A stretch of 64,000 nt of DNA from Comamonas terrae. GTDB taxonomy: Bacteria > Pseudomonadota > Gammaproteobacteria > Burkholderiales > Burkholderiaceae_C. The notes under the pieces are model-generated. The model was not told where the DNA came from and did no database searches. It saw only the letters and a program-made list of their open reading frames with translations. A program made the translations under genes and the position numbers. How positions within the stretch are numbered: the first letter of the stretch is position 1; every line of letters begins with the position of its first letter. The stretch lies in the NCBI RefSeq assembly GCF_001544075.1, contig NZ_BCNT01000013.1:39503-103502 (forward strand), in the 5' to 3' direction. Shown one piece after another: positions 38,202 to 48,800 of the stretch.

Positions 38202-38250
38202 ACAATAGCTGCTAACGCTTGCGTATCAAGCACTAGCAGCCATTTCCACT
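38202..38250. repeat. Best-preserved palindromic intergenic repeat
   Basis: AATAGCTGCTAACGCTTG is followed by a five-base loop and CAAGCACTAGCAGC. The arms GCTGCTAACGCTTG and CAAGCACTAGCAGC pair at 12 of 14 positions. An AT-rich tail follows. This copy can be used as the local reference for the family. Confidence 0.7.
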
Positions 38251-38343
38251 CCAAACCCGAACCACTTCAGCCTGCGCACCGGCGCTTCATTGCCATGTCA
38301 TTGCCTGTGCGCAAGCCGGGTCGTCCGGGCAGAGCCCACGCTC

Positions 38344-39771
38344 TTAGAAATTGAGCGTGCGCTTGTCCACGGCCAGGGCCGCTTCCTTGGTGGATTCGGA
38401 CAGCGAGGGGTGTGCGTGGCAGATGCGGGCGATGTCTTCGCTCGATGCCTTGAACTCCATGGCCACCACGGCTTCGGAAATCAGCTCGGACACCATCGGG
38501 CCCACCATGTGCACGCCCAGGATCTCGTCGGTCTCGGCATCGGCCAGGAACTTGACCATGCCGGTCGTGTCGCCCAGCGCGCGCGCGCGGCCGTTGGCCA
38601 GGAACGGGAAGCTGCCGGCCTTGTACTTGACGCCCTGCTCCTTGAGTTGCTGCTCGGTACGGCCCACCCAGGCGATTTCAGGGCTGGTGTAGATCACCCA
38701 GGGAATGGTGCCGAAGTTCACATGGCCGTGCTGGCCGGCGATACGCTCGGCCACGGCCACGGCCTCCTCCTCGGCCTTGTGCGCGAGCATGGGGCCGCGC
38801 ACCACGTCACCCACGGCCCACACGCCGGGCAGATTGGTCTTGCACAGGTCGTCGACCACGATGCAGCCGCGCTCGTCGAGCTGCAGGCCCACGGCTTCGG
38901 CGTTCAGGCCATTGGTGTTGGGGACGCGGCCGATGGAGACGATCAGCTTGTCCACGTCCAGCGTCTGGGCTTCGCCCTTGGCGTTGGTGTAGGCCACGGA
39001 CACGCCCTTCTTGCCGACCTTGACTTCGCCGACCTTCACGCCCAGCTCGATCTTCAGGCCCTGCTTGTCGAAGGCCTTCTTGGCTTCCTTGGCGATCTGC
39101 TCGTCCACGGCGGGCAGGAACTTGTCCATGCCTTCGAGCACGGTCACCTCCGTGCCCAGACGGCGCCAGACCGAACCCATTTCCAGGCCGATCACGCCCG
39201 AGCCGATCAGGCCCAGCTTCTTGGGCGTCTTGCCCAGGCGCAGCGCACCGTCGTTGGACAGCACGTTTTCCTCGTCGAAGGGCACGCCGGGCAGCGCGCG
39301 GGCATTGGAGCCTGTGGCCACCACGATCTGCTTGCCGGTGATGGTTTCCTCTTCCTTGCCGGCCACCTTGATCTCGTAGCCGCCTTCAACCGCCTTCACG
39401 AACGAGCCGCGGCCGTGGAAGAAGGTGACCTTGTTCTTCTTGAACAGGTACAGGATGCCGTCGTTGTTCTGCTTCACGATGGCATCCTTGCGGGCGATCA
39501 TCTTGGCTACGTCCATCTCGACCTTGCCGGTGGAGATGCCGTGGTCGGCAAAATGCAGGTTGGCATGCTCGAAGTGCTCGGACGACTGCAGCAGCGCCTT
39601 GGAGGGGATGCAGCCCACGTTGGTGCAGGTACCGCCGGGCGCGGCGCCGCCGGCAGCGTTCTTCCACTCGTCGATACAGGCGACGTTGAAGCCCAGCTGG
39701 GCCGCGCGGATGGCCGCGATGTAGCCGCCGGGGCCGGCGCCGATCACGATGACGTCAAATTGCTTGCTCAT
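38344..39771 (-). CDS. lpdA: Dihydrolipoyl dehydrogenase (E3)
   Basis: A 475-residue flavoprotein that reoxidises dihydrolipoamide in 2-oxo acid dehydrogenase complexes. FAD site: [14 protein letters not shown]. Redox disulfide: Cys49 and Cys54 in [16 protein letters not shown] site: [13 protein letters not shown]. The C-terminal acid-base motif is HAHPSLSE. It is third in sucA-sucB-lpdA, but a strong terminator lies between sucB and this gene. Confidence 0.95.
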   Translation of the reverse strand: MSKQFDVIVIGAGPGGYIAAIRAAQLGFNVACIDEWKNAAGGAAPGGTCTNVGCIPSKALLQSSEHFEHANLHFADHGISTGKVEMDVAKMIARKDAIVKQNNDGILYLFKKNKVTFFHGRGSFVKAVEGGYEIKVAGKEEETITGKQIVVATGSNARALPGVPFDEENVLSNDGALRLGKTPKKLGLIGSGVIGLEMGSVWRRLGTEVTVLEGMDKFLPAVDEQIAKEAKKAFDKQGLKIELGVKVGEVKVGKKGVSVAYTNAKGEAQTLDVDKLIVSIGRVPNTNGLNAEAVGLQLDERGCIVVDDLCKTNLPGVWAVGDVVRGPMLAHKAEEEAVAVAERIAGQHGHVNFGTIPWVIYTSPEIAWVGRTEQQLKEQGVKYKAGSFPFLANGRARALGDTTGMVKFLADAETDEILGVHMVGPMVSELISEAVVAMEFKASSEDIARICHAHPSLSESTKEAALAVDKRTLNF

Positions 39772-39802
39772 GGCTCAAATCTCTTGTGTTTGGTGCTTGA
39801 AA

Positions 39803-39839
39803 AAACCCACCGCTGGGCGCCTGGCCTGGGTGGGTTTTC
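39803..39839 (-). terminator. Terminator/attenuator between sucB and lpdA
   Basis: On the minus strand, AAAACCCACC...GGTGGGTTTTTT forms a ten-base stem and ends in a T-run, directly after sucB. lpdA expression from the sucA promoter must read through it, or lpdA has its own start site in 39772-39802. Confidence 0.8.
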
Positions 39840-39860
39840 GTGCGAGGGACCCGTGGCGGA

Positions 39861-41105
39861 TTACAGGTCGAACAGCAGGCGCGAAGGATCTTCCAGCGCG
39901 TCCTTCATGGCCACCAGGCTCAGCACGGCTTCGCGGCCGTCGATGATGCGGTGGTCATAGGACATGGCCAGGTAGTTCATCGGACGGATCACGATCTGGC
40001 CGTTCTCGACCACGGCGCGGTCCTTGGTGGCGTGCACGCCCAGGATGGCCGACTGGGGCGGGTTGATGATGGGGGTGGACATCATCGAACCGAAGGTGCC
40101 GCCGTTGGAGATGGAGAAGGTACCGCCGGTCATCTCTTCGATGCCCAGCTTGCCTTCCTTGGCCTTCTGGCCGAACTCGGCAATCTTCTTCTCGATGTCG
40201 GCAAAGCTCATCTGGTCGGCGTTGCGCAGGATGGGCACCACCAGGCCGCGCGGCGAGCTCACGGCGATGCCGATGTCGAAGTAGCCGTGGTAGACGATGT
40301 CGTTGCCGTCGATGGAGGCATTCACCGCGGGGAACTTCTTCAGCGCATGCACCGCGGCCTTGACGAAGAAGGACATGAAGCCCAGCTTCACGCCATGCTC
40401 CTTGACGAACTGGTCCTGGAACTTCTTGCGCATTTCCATCACGGGAGCCATGTTCACTTCGTTGAACGTGGTCAGGATGGCGTTGGTGGCTTGCGACTGC
40501 AGCAGGCGCTCGGCGATGCGGGCGCGCAGGCGGGTCATGGGCACGCGCTGCTCGGGACGCTCGCCCAGGTCTTCCTTGGCGGCCGGTGCGGCGACCTGGG
40601 GCAGGGCCTTGGTGGGCACGCCGGTGGGGATGGCAGCGCCACCCTTGATGGCAGCCAGGGCATCGCCCTTGGTCACGCGGCCGTCCTTGCCGGTGCCGGC
40701 CACATTGGCGGCGGACAGGTTGTTGTCGGCCAGGATCTTGGCGGCGGCAGGCATGGCCACGCCACTCTTGTCGGCGCTGGCGGGAGCGGCAGCGGCGGGC
40801 GCTGCGGCAGGAGCCGATGCTGCAGCCGCGGGAGCAGCGGCGGGTGCGGCGGCGCCGGCCACGGCTTCGGTGTCGATCTTGGCGATCACCTGCTCGGCCG
40901 TCACGGTGGCGCCGTCGCCCTGCAGGATTTCGGTGATCACGCCAGCCGAGGGAGCGGGCACTTCGAGCACGACCTTGTCGGTTTCGATCTCGATGAGAAT
41001 TTCATCGACGGCCACGGCCTCGCCCACCTTCTTCTTCCAAGTGAGCATGGTGGCTTCCGTGATGGACTCGGACAGCTGGGGAACTTTGACTTCTACGATA
41101 GCCAT
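39861..41105 (-). CDS. sucB: 2-oxoglutarate dehydrogenase E2 (dihydrolipoyl succinyltransferase)
   Basis: A 414-residue protein with one N-terminal lipoyl domain (lipoylated Lys in [12 protein letters not shown]), an Ala/Pro-rich linker, a peripheral subunit-binding domain ([19 protein letters not shown]) and a catalytic domain. The active-site HxxxDG lies in [13 protein letters not shown]. The single lipoyl domain and overall sequence fit succinyl rather than acetyl transfer, in agreement with the upstream sucA. ATG 41105 (MAIVEVKVP) is the start; the frame is open a further 12 codons. Confidence 0.95.
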   Translation of the reverse strand: MAIVEVKVPQLSESITEATMLTWKKKVGEAVAVDEILIEIETDKVVLEVPAPSAGVITEILQGDGATVTAEQVIAKIDTEAVAGAAAPAAAPAAAASAPAAAPAAAAPASADKSGVAMPAAAKILADNNLSAANVAGTGKDGRVTKGDALAAIKGGAAIPTGVPTKALPQVAAPAAKEDLGERPEQRVPMTRLRARIAERLLQSQATNAILTTFNEVNMAPVMEMRKKFQDQFVKEHGVKLGFMSFFVKAAVHALKKFPAVNASIDGNDIVYHGYFDIGIAVSSPRGLVVPILRNADQMSFADIEKKIAEFGQKAKEGKLGIEEMTGGTFSISNGGTFGSMMSTPIINPPQSAILGVHATKDRAVVENGQIVIRPMNYLAMSYDHRIIDGREAVLSLVAMKDALEDPSRLLFDL

Positions 41106-41130
41106 TTTGAATTCTTTCCAAAAGTGTGAC

Positions 41131-41206
41131 GACTTACGCAATCAGGTTCTAGCAAGGCATCTGCCCATGGGCAAGACGGCGATATGCATGCTGGTTTGCG
41201 TAAGTC
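41131..41206. repeat. Inverted repeat in the sucA-sucB spacer
   Basis: The 151-base spacer contains GACTTACGCAA at 41131-41141 and its exact reverse complement at 41196-41206. The similarity continues imperfectly inward (TCAG versus ACCAG). The interior holds a palindrome TGCCCATGGGCA at 41162-41173. The 76-base unit could be a miniature transposon remnant or an mRNA stem. No clear target-site duplication is visible. Confidence 0.6.
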
Positions 41207-41256
41207 CTAGGTGTTTTGTCTGTGAGGTAACCGCGTATGTGAGTGGGTTTACAGCC

Positions 41257-44136
41257 TTACTTGGTCAGGACAAAACCCTTGAGCTTGGCGAATGCGCCAT
41301 CGACCAGCGCCTTTTGCTGCTCCTGGTGCAGGTGCGAATAACCCACAGCCGGAGAAGCCGATGCGGCGCGGCCCGAGTAGCCCAGCTTCTGGCCTTCACG
41401 CATGTTCTCGTGAATGTTGTGCTGGATGAAGAACCAGGCGCCCTGGTTCTGGGGCTCGTCCTGGCACCAGACGATCTCGGTCGCGTTGCTGTACTTCTTG
41501 ACTTCGGCAGCGAAGGCCTTGTGCGGGAAGGGATACAGCTGCTCGACGCGGATGATGGCCACATCCTTGGCCTCGCCTTCGGCACGCTTCTTGACCAGGT
41601 CGTAGTACACCTTGCCCGAGCAGGCGATGATGCGCTTGACCTTGGCGGCGTTCTTGACGACGGCTTCGTCCTGCTCGGGGATCACGGTCTGGAAACCGCC
41701 CGCAGTGAACTCGGACAGCGGCGAGGTCGCATCCTTGTTGCGCAGCAGCGACTTGGGCGTCATGATGACCAGCGGCTTGCGCAGCGGGCGCACCATCTGG
41801 CGGCGCAGCACATGGAAGATCTGGCTGGCCGTGGTGGGCTGCACGATCTGCATGTTGGTGTCGGCGGCCAGCTGCATGAAGCGCTCCAGGCGGGCCGAGC
41901 TGTGCTCGGGGCCCTGGCCTTCGTAGCCGTGCGGCAGCATCAGCGTGATGCCGTTGATGCGGCCCCACTTCACTTCGCCGGAGGCGATGAACTGGTCGAT
42001 CACGACCTGTGCGCCGTTGGCGAAGTCGCCGAACTGGGCTTCCCAGATCACCAGGGTGTTGGGATCGTTGGATGCATAGCCGTATTCGAAGCCCAGCACT
42101 GCCTCTTCGGACAGGATGGAGTCGATCACGACGAACGGAGCCTGGTTCTCGGCCACGTTCTGCAGCGGGATGTAGGTGCCTTCGTCCCACTTCTCACGCT
42201 TCTGGTCGTGGATCACGGCATGGCGGTGCGTGAAGGTGCCGCGGCCGCAGTCCTCGCCCGACAGGCGCACGGGGTAGCCCGACGCGACCAGCGAGGCGAA
42301 GGCCATGTGCTCGCCCATGCCCCAGTCCACGTTGATTTCGCCGCGACCCATGGCGGCGCGGTCGTCATAGACTTTCTTGACCAGCGCATGCGGCGTCACG
42401 GTACCGGGGATGGTGGTGATCTTCTCGGCCAGGCGCTTCCACTCGGTCAGCGGGATGGCCGTGTCGCCGGCATCGGTCCAGGACTTGCCCACGAACGGGC
42501 TCCAGTCCACGGCGTACTTGCTCTTGAAGTTGGTCAGCACGGGGTCCACCGTGTGGCGGCCTTCATCCATGGCGGCGCGGTAGGCCTTGACCATGTCGTC
42601 GCCCAGCGTATCGCCCAGGCCCTGCGTGGCCAGCTTGTCGGCGTACAGCTTGCGGGTGCCGGGGTGGGCGCCGATCTTCTTGTACATCAGCGGCTGGGTC
42701 AGTGCCGGCGTGTCCTGCTCGTTGTGGCCCAGCTTGCGGAAGCAGATGATGTCCACCACCACGTCCTTGGAGAATTCCATGCGGAATTCCAGCGCCAGCT
42801 GCATGGCCAGGCACACGGCTTCCGGATCGTCGCCGTTGACGTGCAGCACGGGCGATTCGATCATCTTGACGATGTCGGTGCAGTACAGCGTGGAGCGTGC
42901 GTCGCGCGGATCGGAAGTGGTGAAGCCGATCTGGTTGTTGATAATGATGTGCACCGTGCCGCCGGTGGAGTAGCCGCGGGTCTGGGCCAGCGCCAGGGTT
43001 TCCTGGTTCACGCCCTGGCCGGCAAAGGCGGCGTCGCCGTGCACCAGCACGGGCAGCACCTGCTTGCCATGGGGGTCGTCGCGGCGGTCCATGCGCGAGC
43101 GCACCGAGCCTTCGACCACGGGGTTCACGATTTCCAGGTGGGAAGGGTTGAACGCCAGCGACAGGTGCACCGGGCCGCCCTTGGCGGACACGTCGGAGCT
43201 GAAGCCCTGGTGGTACTTCACGTCACCTGCGGGCAGATTCTCGGGGGCGGTGTGGTCGAACTCGGCAAACAGGTCCTTGGGCATCTTGCCCAGGGTGTTG
43301 ACCAGCACGTTCAGGCGGCCACGGTGGGCCATGCCGATCACGACTTCCTGCACGCCCTTGAGGCTGGCGGCATTGATCAGCTCGTCCATCGCGGCGATGA
43401 AGGATTCGCCGCCTTCCAGCGAGAAGCGCTTCTGGCCCACGTACTTGGTGTGCAGATAGCGCTCCAGGCCTTCGGCCGCCGTCAGGCGGTCCAGGATGCG
43501 CTTCTTCTCGTCGGCATTGAACGAAGGCTTGCTGCGGATGGTTTCCAGCTTCTGCTGCCACCAGCGCTTCTGGTTCTGGTCGGTGGCATACATGTATTCG
43601 GCGCCGATGGTGCCGCAATACGTTTCGCGCAGGGCATTCATCAGCTCGCGCAGCGTCATGGACTCCTTGCCGAAGAAGGTATTGCTGGTGTTGAACACCA
43701 CTTCCTGGTCGGCGTCGGTGAAGCCGTAGAACGACGGCTCCAGCTCGGGAATTTCGGGGCGCTCGGTGCGCTTGAGAGGATCCAGGTCGGCCCAGCGCTG
43801 GCCCACGTTGCGGTAGGCAGCGATCAGTTGCTGCACGGCGGTGCGCTTGCGGCCCAGCTCGGAGTCGGCGCCGGAGGCGACCACCACCTTGGTGCCGCCC
43901 TGCTTTGCACGCTCGGCAAAGGCATTGATCACGGGCAGGTGGGGAACGTCCTTGCTGTCCGTGCCGTCCACGGCGGGCACGTGTTGCAGGGCATCGAAAT
44001 ACTCGCGCCAGGAGTCCGGCACGCTGCCGGGGTTGGCCAAGTAGTTCTCATACATCTCTTCGACGTACGGCGCATTGCCGCCAAAGAGATAGGTATTGCC
44101 TTGATAGGCTTGATAGATCGATGACTGATCGCTCAT
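41257..44136 (-). CDS. sucA: 2-oxoglutarate dehydrogenase E1
   Basis: The 959-residue thiamine-diphosphate E1 of the TCA-cycle complex. The N-terminal E2-binding helix SSIYQAYQGNTYLFGGNAPY is typical of SucA. Core motifs include GMAHRGRLNVLVNTLGK, HGDAAFAGQGVNQETL (ThDP/Mg site), and LPHGYEGQGPEHSSARLERF in the transketolase-like C-terminal half. Full length. First gene of sucA-sucB-lpdA and divergent from the AI-2E-type gene. Confidence 0.97.
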   Translation of the reverse strand: MSDQSSIYQAYQGNTYLFGGNAPYVEEMYENYLANPGSVPDSWREYFDALQHVPAVDGTDSKDVPHLPVINAFAERAKQGGTKVVVASGADSELGRKRTAVQQLIAAYRNVGQRWADLDPLKRTERPEIPELEPSFYGFTDADQEVVFNTSNTFFGKESMTLRELMNALRETYCGTIGAEYMYATDQNQKRWWQQKLETIRSKPSFNADEKKRILDRLTAAEGLERYLHTKYVGQKRFSLEGGESFIAAMDELINAASLKGVQEVVIGMAHRGRLNVLVNTLGKMPKDLFAEFDHTAPENLPAGDVKYHQGFSSDVSAKGGPVHLSLAFNPSHLEIVNPVVEGSVRSRMDRRDDPHGKQVLPVLVHGDAAFAGQGVNQETLALAQTRGYSTGGTVHIIINNQIGFTTSDPRDARSTLYCTDIVKMIESPVLHVNGDDPEAVCLAMQLALEFRMEFSKDVVVDIICFRKLGHNEQDTPALTQPLMYKKIGAHPGTRKLYADKLATQGLGDTLGDDMVKAYRAAMDEGRHTVDPVLTNFKSKYAVDWSPFVGKSWTDAGDTAIPLTEWKRLAEKITTIPGTVTPHALVKKVYDDRAAMGRGEINVDWGMGEHMAFASLVASGYPVRLSGEDCGRGTFTHRHAVIHDQKREKWDEGTYIPLQNVAENQAPFVVIDSILSEEAVLGFEYGYASNDPNTLVIWEAQFGDFANGAQVVIDQFIASGEVKWGRINGITLMLPHGYEGQGPEHSSARLERFMQLAADTNMQIVQPTTASQIFHVLRRQMVRPLRKPLVIMTPKSLLRNKDATSPLSEFTAGGFQTVIPEQDEAVVKNAAKVKRIIACSGKVYYDLVKKRAEGEAKDVAIIRVEQLYPFPHKAFAAEVKKYSNATEIVWCQDEPQNQGAWFFIQHNIHENMREGQKLGYSGRAASASPAVGYSHLHQEQQKALVDGAFAKLKGFVLTK

Positions 44137-44355
44137 ATTGCGCTGACCTCCGCCTCCCTTGAGGAAGCATTAGCTGGTTTGTAGAACCTTCCGCGACACG
44201 GCTGTACCGGTTGGCGGATGCGACTGTGGCTGGGAAGGGCCTTAGGTTGCGTCTGGCATTGTGCCACTTTTCAAAGCCGTACTCTTATGAAAGACCTAGC
44301 GTTTCCCTTCATCGAACTCGCTTACATTGGCGCTTATTGACAACCAAGGAATCAA

Positions 44356-45543
44356 ATGCCCCTTTCGCAGCTTCACAAACGCACGTTCATCCTGCTGCTG
44401 GCGGCCGTCACGCTGGGTTTTGGAGTGGTGCTATGGGAGTACGTGGGTGCCATCTTCTGGGGCGTGGTCCTCGTCATCGTGTTCGCCCCCATGCACAGGC
44501 GCATCCTGGTGCGCATGCCCAGAAGCCCCAACCTGGCCACCTTGCTGACCCTGCTGCTCTGCCTTGTGGTGGTCATCCTTCCACTGGTGCTGATCGGCAT
44601 CTCGCTGGTGCGGGAGACCGCCGCCATCTACGAGCGGGTCAGCAGCGGCAACCTGTCCTCCGCCAATTATCTGCAGCAGATATTCGACGCACTGCCACCC
44701 TGGATCACCCCATGGCTGGACAGGCTGCACCTGGGGTCGCTGAGCGAGCTCCAGGAAAAGCTCACCGAGGTGGCGGTACAGACCAGCAAGCTCGCAGCCA
44801 CCCGCGCCGTGGGCCTGGGACAGAACACGCTGGGCTTCGTCGTGAGCTTTGGCGTGATGCTGTACCTGATGTACTTTCTGCTGCGCGACGGCAAGCTGCT
44901 GATGCAGCGCATCCGCGAAGCGATGCCGCTGGAGCCCGAGCACAAGCGCGAGCTGGCCAGCAAGTTCACTACCGTCATCCGCGCCACGGTCAAGGGCAAT
45001 CTCGCCGTTGCTGCCGCGCAGGGTGCGCTGGGCGGCCTGATCTTCTGGATACTGGGCATTCAGGCCACCGTGCTGTGGGCCGTGGTCATGGCATTTCTTT
45101 CCCTGCTGCCCGCAGTGGGGGCCGGTCTGGTCTGGGGGCCGGTCGCCATCTATTTCCTTGCCACCGGCGATACGGCCAAGGGCGTTGTCCTGGCCGCCTA
45201 TGGCTTTCTGGTGATCGGCCTGGTCGACAACGTGCTGCGTCCCCTGCTGGTGGGCAAGGACACCAAGATGCCCGACTACATCGTCCTCATCTCCACGCTG
45301 GGCGGCATGGCCGTGTTCGGACTGACGGGCTTTGTACTGGGACCGGCCATCGCTGCGCTCTTCATCGCTGCCTGGGACATGTTTGCCGAAATGCAGCGCC
45401 AAGCGGAGCAGCAGCCCCTGCTGTCGCCGCAGGGCGAGGCCCTGGCGCCAGTTGGCACACCGGTAGAAGTCCCACCGGCTCCAGCCGGGGCACGGGAGAT
45501 ACCGCCCGTGCCGGAATCGGATCAAGGAGAGGTCAAAGCCTGA
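44356..45543 (+). CDS. AI-2E family transporter (PerM/YhhT-like)
   Basis: A 395-residue membrane protein with about eight helices. The family segments VGLGQNTLGFVVSFGVMLYL, FLSLLPAVGAGLVWGPVAIY, and DNVLRPLLVGKDTKMPDYIV are clear. Members have been linked to autoinducer-2 export or Na+/H+ antiport; the substrate here is unknown. The C-terminal 45 residues are Pro/Glu-rich and cytoplasmic. It is divergent from sucA; nothing shows functional linkage. Confidence 0.85.
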   Translation: MPLSQLHKRTFILLLAAVTLGFGVVLWEYVGAIFWGVVLVIVFAPMHRRILVRMPRSPNLATLLTLLLCLVVVILPLVLIGISLVRETAAIYERVSSGNLSSANYLQQIFDALPPWITPWLDRLHLGSLSELQEKLTEVAVQTSKLAATRAVGLGQNTLGFVVSFGVMLYLMYFLLRDGKLLMQRIREAMPLEPEHKRELASKFTTVIRATVKGNLAVAAAQGALGGLIFWILGIQATVLWAVVMAFLSLLPAVGAGLVWGPVAIYFLATGDTAKGVVLAAYGFLVIGLVDNVLRPLLVGKDTKMPDYIVLISTLGGMAVFGLTGFVLGPAIAALFIAAWDMFAEMQRQAEQQPLLSPQGEALAPVGTPVEVPPAPAGAREIPPVPESDQGEVKA

Positions 45544-45804
45544 GGGTGGTCATCCCCGCGCACCCTCCCTGACCGGACAAGCAAACAACTGCCCCTGCGG
45601 GCTTCATGGCCTTGGGCCGTTGCACTTTCTTGAGAAACCACCCGCTTCCGCCTCCAGGCGCTTAAATTTCATAGCAACAGGCCCCATCGCCATCAATACC
45701 GCAGGGCACAGCTCAAGAATTCAGGGTTTGTAACCACCGGCGTCAAGAGGTACCTACGTAGAATTTGCTTTCACATAAAAGCGTTAATCCGAAAAGGTAC
45801 CCAC
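45544..45804 (+). promoter_or_regulatory. Upstream region of the fdn operon
   Basis: These 261 bases have no gene. They contain a decayed TTCATAGCAAC repeat fragment near 45668, a perfect palindrome CTACGTAG at 45754-45761 about 45 bases before fdnG, and a good ribosome site AAAAGG just before ATG 45805. I see no FNR-type box (TTGAT-N4-ATCAA) and no sigma-54 -24/-12 pair. Confidence 0.35.
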
Positions 45805-48800
45805 ATGGTCCAATTCTCCAGACGCCAGTTCATGAAAGTGACTGGCTCGACGCTGGCGGGTTCGAGCCTGGCGCTGATGGGCTTCTCGCCCACGGCTGCG
45901 CTCGCCGAGGTGCGGCAGTACAAGCTGTCCGCCACCACGGTCACCCGCCAGACCTGCACCTACTGCTCCGTAGGCTGCGGCATCCTGATGCACTCGCTGG
46001 GCGACGGCGTCAAGAATGCCAAGCTGTCCGTCATCCACGTGGAAGGCGACCCGGACCACCCCGTCAACCGCGGCACGCTGTGCCCCAAGGGCGCCTCGCT
46101 GCTGGACTTCGTGCACAGCCCGCACCGCCTCAAGTACCCCGAATACCGCGCCCCCGGCTCCAGCGAGTGGAAGCGCATGTCGTGGGATGAAGCCCTGGAC
46201 CGCATCGCCAAGCTGCTCAAGGACGACCGCGACGCCAACTTCATCGAGACCAACGACAAGGGCCAGAAGGTCAACCGCTGGCTCACCACCGGCATGCTGG
46301 CCGCCTCCGCAGCCAGCAACGAGGCCGGCTACGTCACGCACAAAGTGGCCCGTTCCTGGGGCCTTCTTGCATTCGACAACCAAGCACGTGTCTGACACGG
46401 CCCGACGGTGGCAGGTCTTGCCCCGACGTTTGGCCGTGGAGCGATGACGAACCATTGGGTCGACATCAAGAACGCGGACGTTATCCTGATCATGGGCGGC
46501 AATGCCGCCGAAGCACACCCCTGCGGCTTCAAGTGGGTGACCGAAGCGAAGGAGCACAACAAGGCTCACTTCATGGTGGTCGATCCGCGCTTCAACCGCT
46601 CGGCATCGGTGGCCGACTTCTATGCGCCCATCCGTTCCGGTTCCGACATCGCCTTCCTGGGCGGCGTGATCAACTATCTGCTCTCGAATGACAAGATCCA
46701 TCACGAGTACGTGAAGAACTACACGGACTTCTCGTTCATCGTGCGCGAGGACTTCGCATTCGACGACGGCATCTTCTCGGGCTACAACCCCGAAAAGCGC
46801 AGCTACGACAAGAGCAGCTGGGACTATGAGCTGGGCGACGACGGCTTCGTCAAGATCGACCCCACGCTCGCGCATCCGCGCTGCGTCTATCAGCTGCTCA
46901 AGAAGCACTACGCCGGCTACACCGCCGAGAAGGTCGAGGCGATCTGCGGAACGCCCAGGGAAAAGTTCCTGCATGTGTGCGAGAAGCTGGCCTCGACGGC
47001 GCAGGCCGGACGCTCGGCCACCATCATGTACGCCCTGGGCTGGACCCAGCACACCATCGGTGCGCAGATGCTGCGCTGCGGCGCCATGATCCAGCTGCTG
47101 CTGGGCAACATCGGCGTGGCTGGCGGCGGCATGAACGCGCTGCGCGGCCACTCCAACATCCAGGGCCTGACGGACCTGGGCCTGCTTTCGGGCTCTCTGC
47201 CCGGCTACCTGACGCTGCCCAATGACGCAGAGCAGGACTATCAGCAGTACATCGCCGCGCGCACACCCAAGACGCTGCGTCCGGGCCAGATGAACTACTG
47301 GCAGAACACGCCCAAGTTCCATGTGAGCCTGATGAAGGCCTGGTGGGGCCCCGCGGCGACGGCCGAGAACAACTGGGCGTATGACTACCTGCCCAAGCTC
47401 GACCGCCAGTACGACATGCTGCAGATCTTCGAACTGATGAACCAGGGCAAGGTCAACGGCTACATCGCCCAGGGCTTCAACCCCCTGGCGGCGCTGGCCA
47501 ACAGCAACAGCGTGCGCGAAGGCCTCAAGAAGCTCAAGTTCCTGGTCATCATGGACCCGCTGGTCACCGAGACCTCCGAGTTCTGGAAGAACCATGGCGA
47601 GTTCAACGACGTGGAATCCGCATCCATCCAGACCGAGGTGTTCCGCCTGCCCACGACCTGCTTTGCCGAGGAAGACGGCGCCGTGGTCAGCTCCTCGCGC
47701 GTGCTGCAGTGGCACTGGAAGGCGGCCGAGCCGCCGGGCGAGGCCAAGACGGACATCAACATCATGTCCGAACTGCACCTGCGCATGAAGGCTCTGTACC
47801 AGAAGGACGGCGGCAAGTTCCCCGACCCCATTGTCAATCTGTACTGGCCCTACGCCCAGGCGGCCCATCCCGGTGCCGACGAGATCGCCAAGGAATATAA
47901 CGGCCGCGCACTCTTGGACCTGAAGGACGCCGAAGGCAAGGTCATTCGCAAGGCCGGCGAGCAGCTGGCGGGCTTCGGCGAAATGCGCGACGACGGCTCC
48001 ACGCTGGGCGGCTGCTGGATCTGGGCCGGCTGCTGGACCTCGTCCGGCAACCAGATGGCGCGCCGCGACAACTCGGACCCCAGCGGTCTGGGCAACACGC
48101 TGAACTGGGCGTGGGCCTGGCCGGCCAACCGCCGCGTGCTGTACAACCGCGCATCCTGCGACCGCGAAGGCAAGCCATTCAACCCCAAGCGTGCGCTCGT
48201 CAAGTGGAACGGCACCAGCTGGACCGGCTTCGATGTGCCCGACATGGGCCTGACCATGCCGCCCGAGACCACCAACCCCTTCATCATGAACCCAGAGGGC
48301 GTTGCGCGTTTCTTTGCGCGCAAGGGCATGAACGAGGGACCGTTCCCCACGCACTACGAGGCTTTCGACAACCCGCTGGGCTACAACCCCATGTATCCCA
48401 ACAACAAGCAGGCAGTCATCAACCCCGCGATGCGCATCTTCGACTCGGTCAAGGACACGGCAGGCTCGCCCAGCGAGTTCCCGCACGTGGGCACGACCTA
48501 CCGCCTGACCGAGCACTTCCACTACTGGACCAAGCACGTGCAGCTGAACAACATCGTCCAGCCCGAGCAGTTCGTGGAAATCGGCGAGGCGCTGGCCAAG
48601 GAGCTCGGCATCGAAACCGGGCAGAAGGTCAAGGTCAGTTCCAAGCGCGGCTTCGTGAAGGCGGCAGCCATCGTGACCAAGCGCATCAAGCCCATGAAGA
48701 TCGACGGCAAGACCATCCACCACGTGGGCGTGCCGATCCACTGGGGCTTCTCGTCCACGGGACGCAAGGGCTATCTGGCCAACAACCTGACGGCCTCGGT

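Noticed and set aside
41131..41206. A complete insertion sequence
   Set aside because: There is no transposase frame between the inverted repeats and no clear target duplication. At most it is a miniature remnant.
40297..44124. Open frame of about 1275 codons opposite sucB/sucA
   Set aside because: Antisense shadow; no domain, and both complete dehydrogenase genes are on the other strand.
45805..46395. A short stand-alone gene ending at the TGA, or a nonsense mutation in fdnG
   Set aside because: The frame continues without shift, the flanking residues are those around selenocysteine in FdnG, a SECIS hairpin follows, and all Sec machinery is next door. A pseudogene is therefore unlikely.
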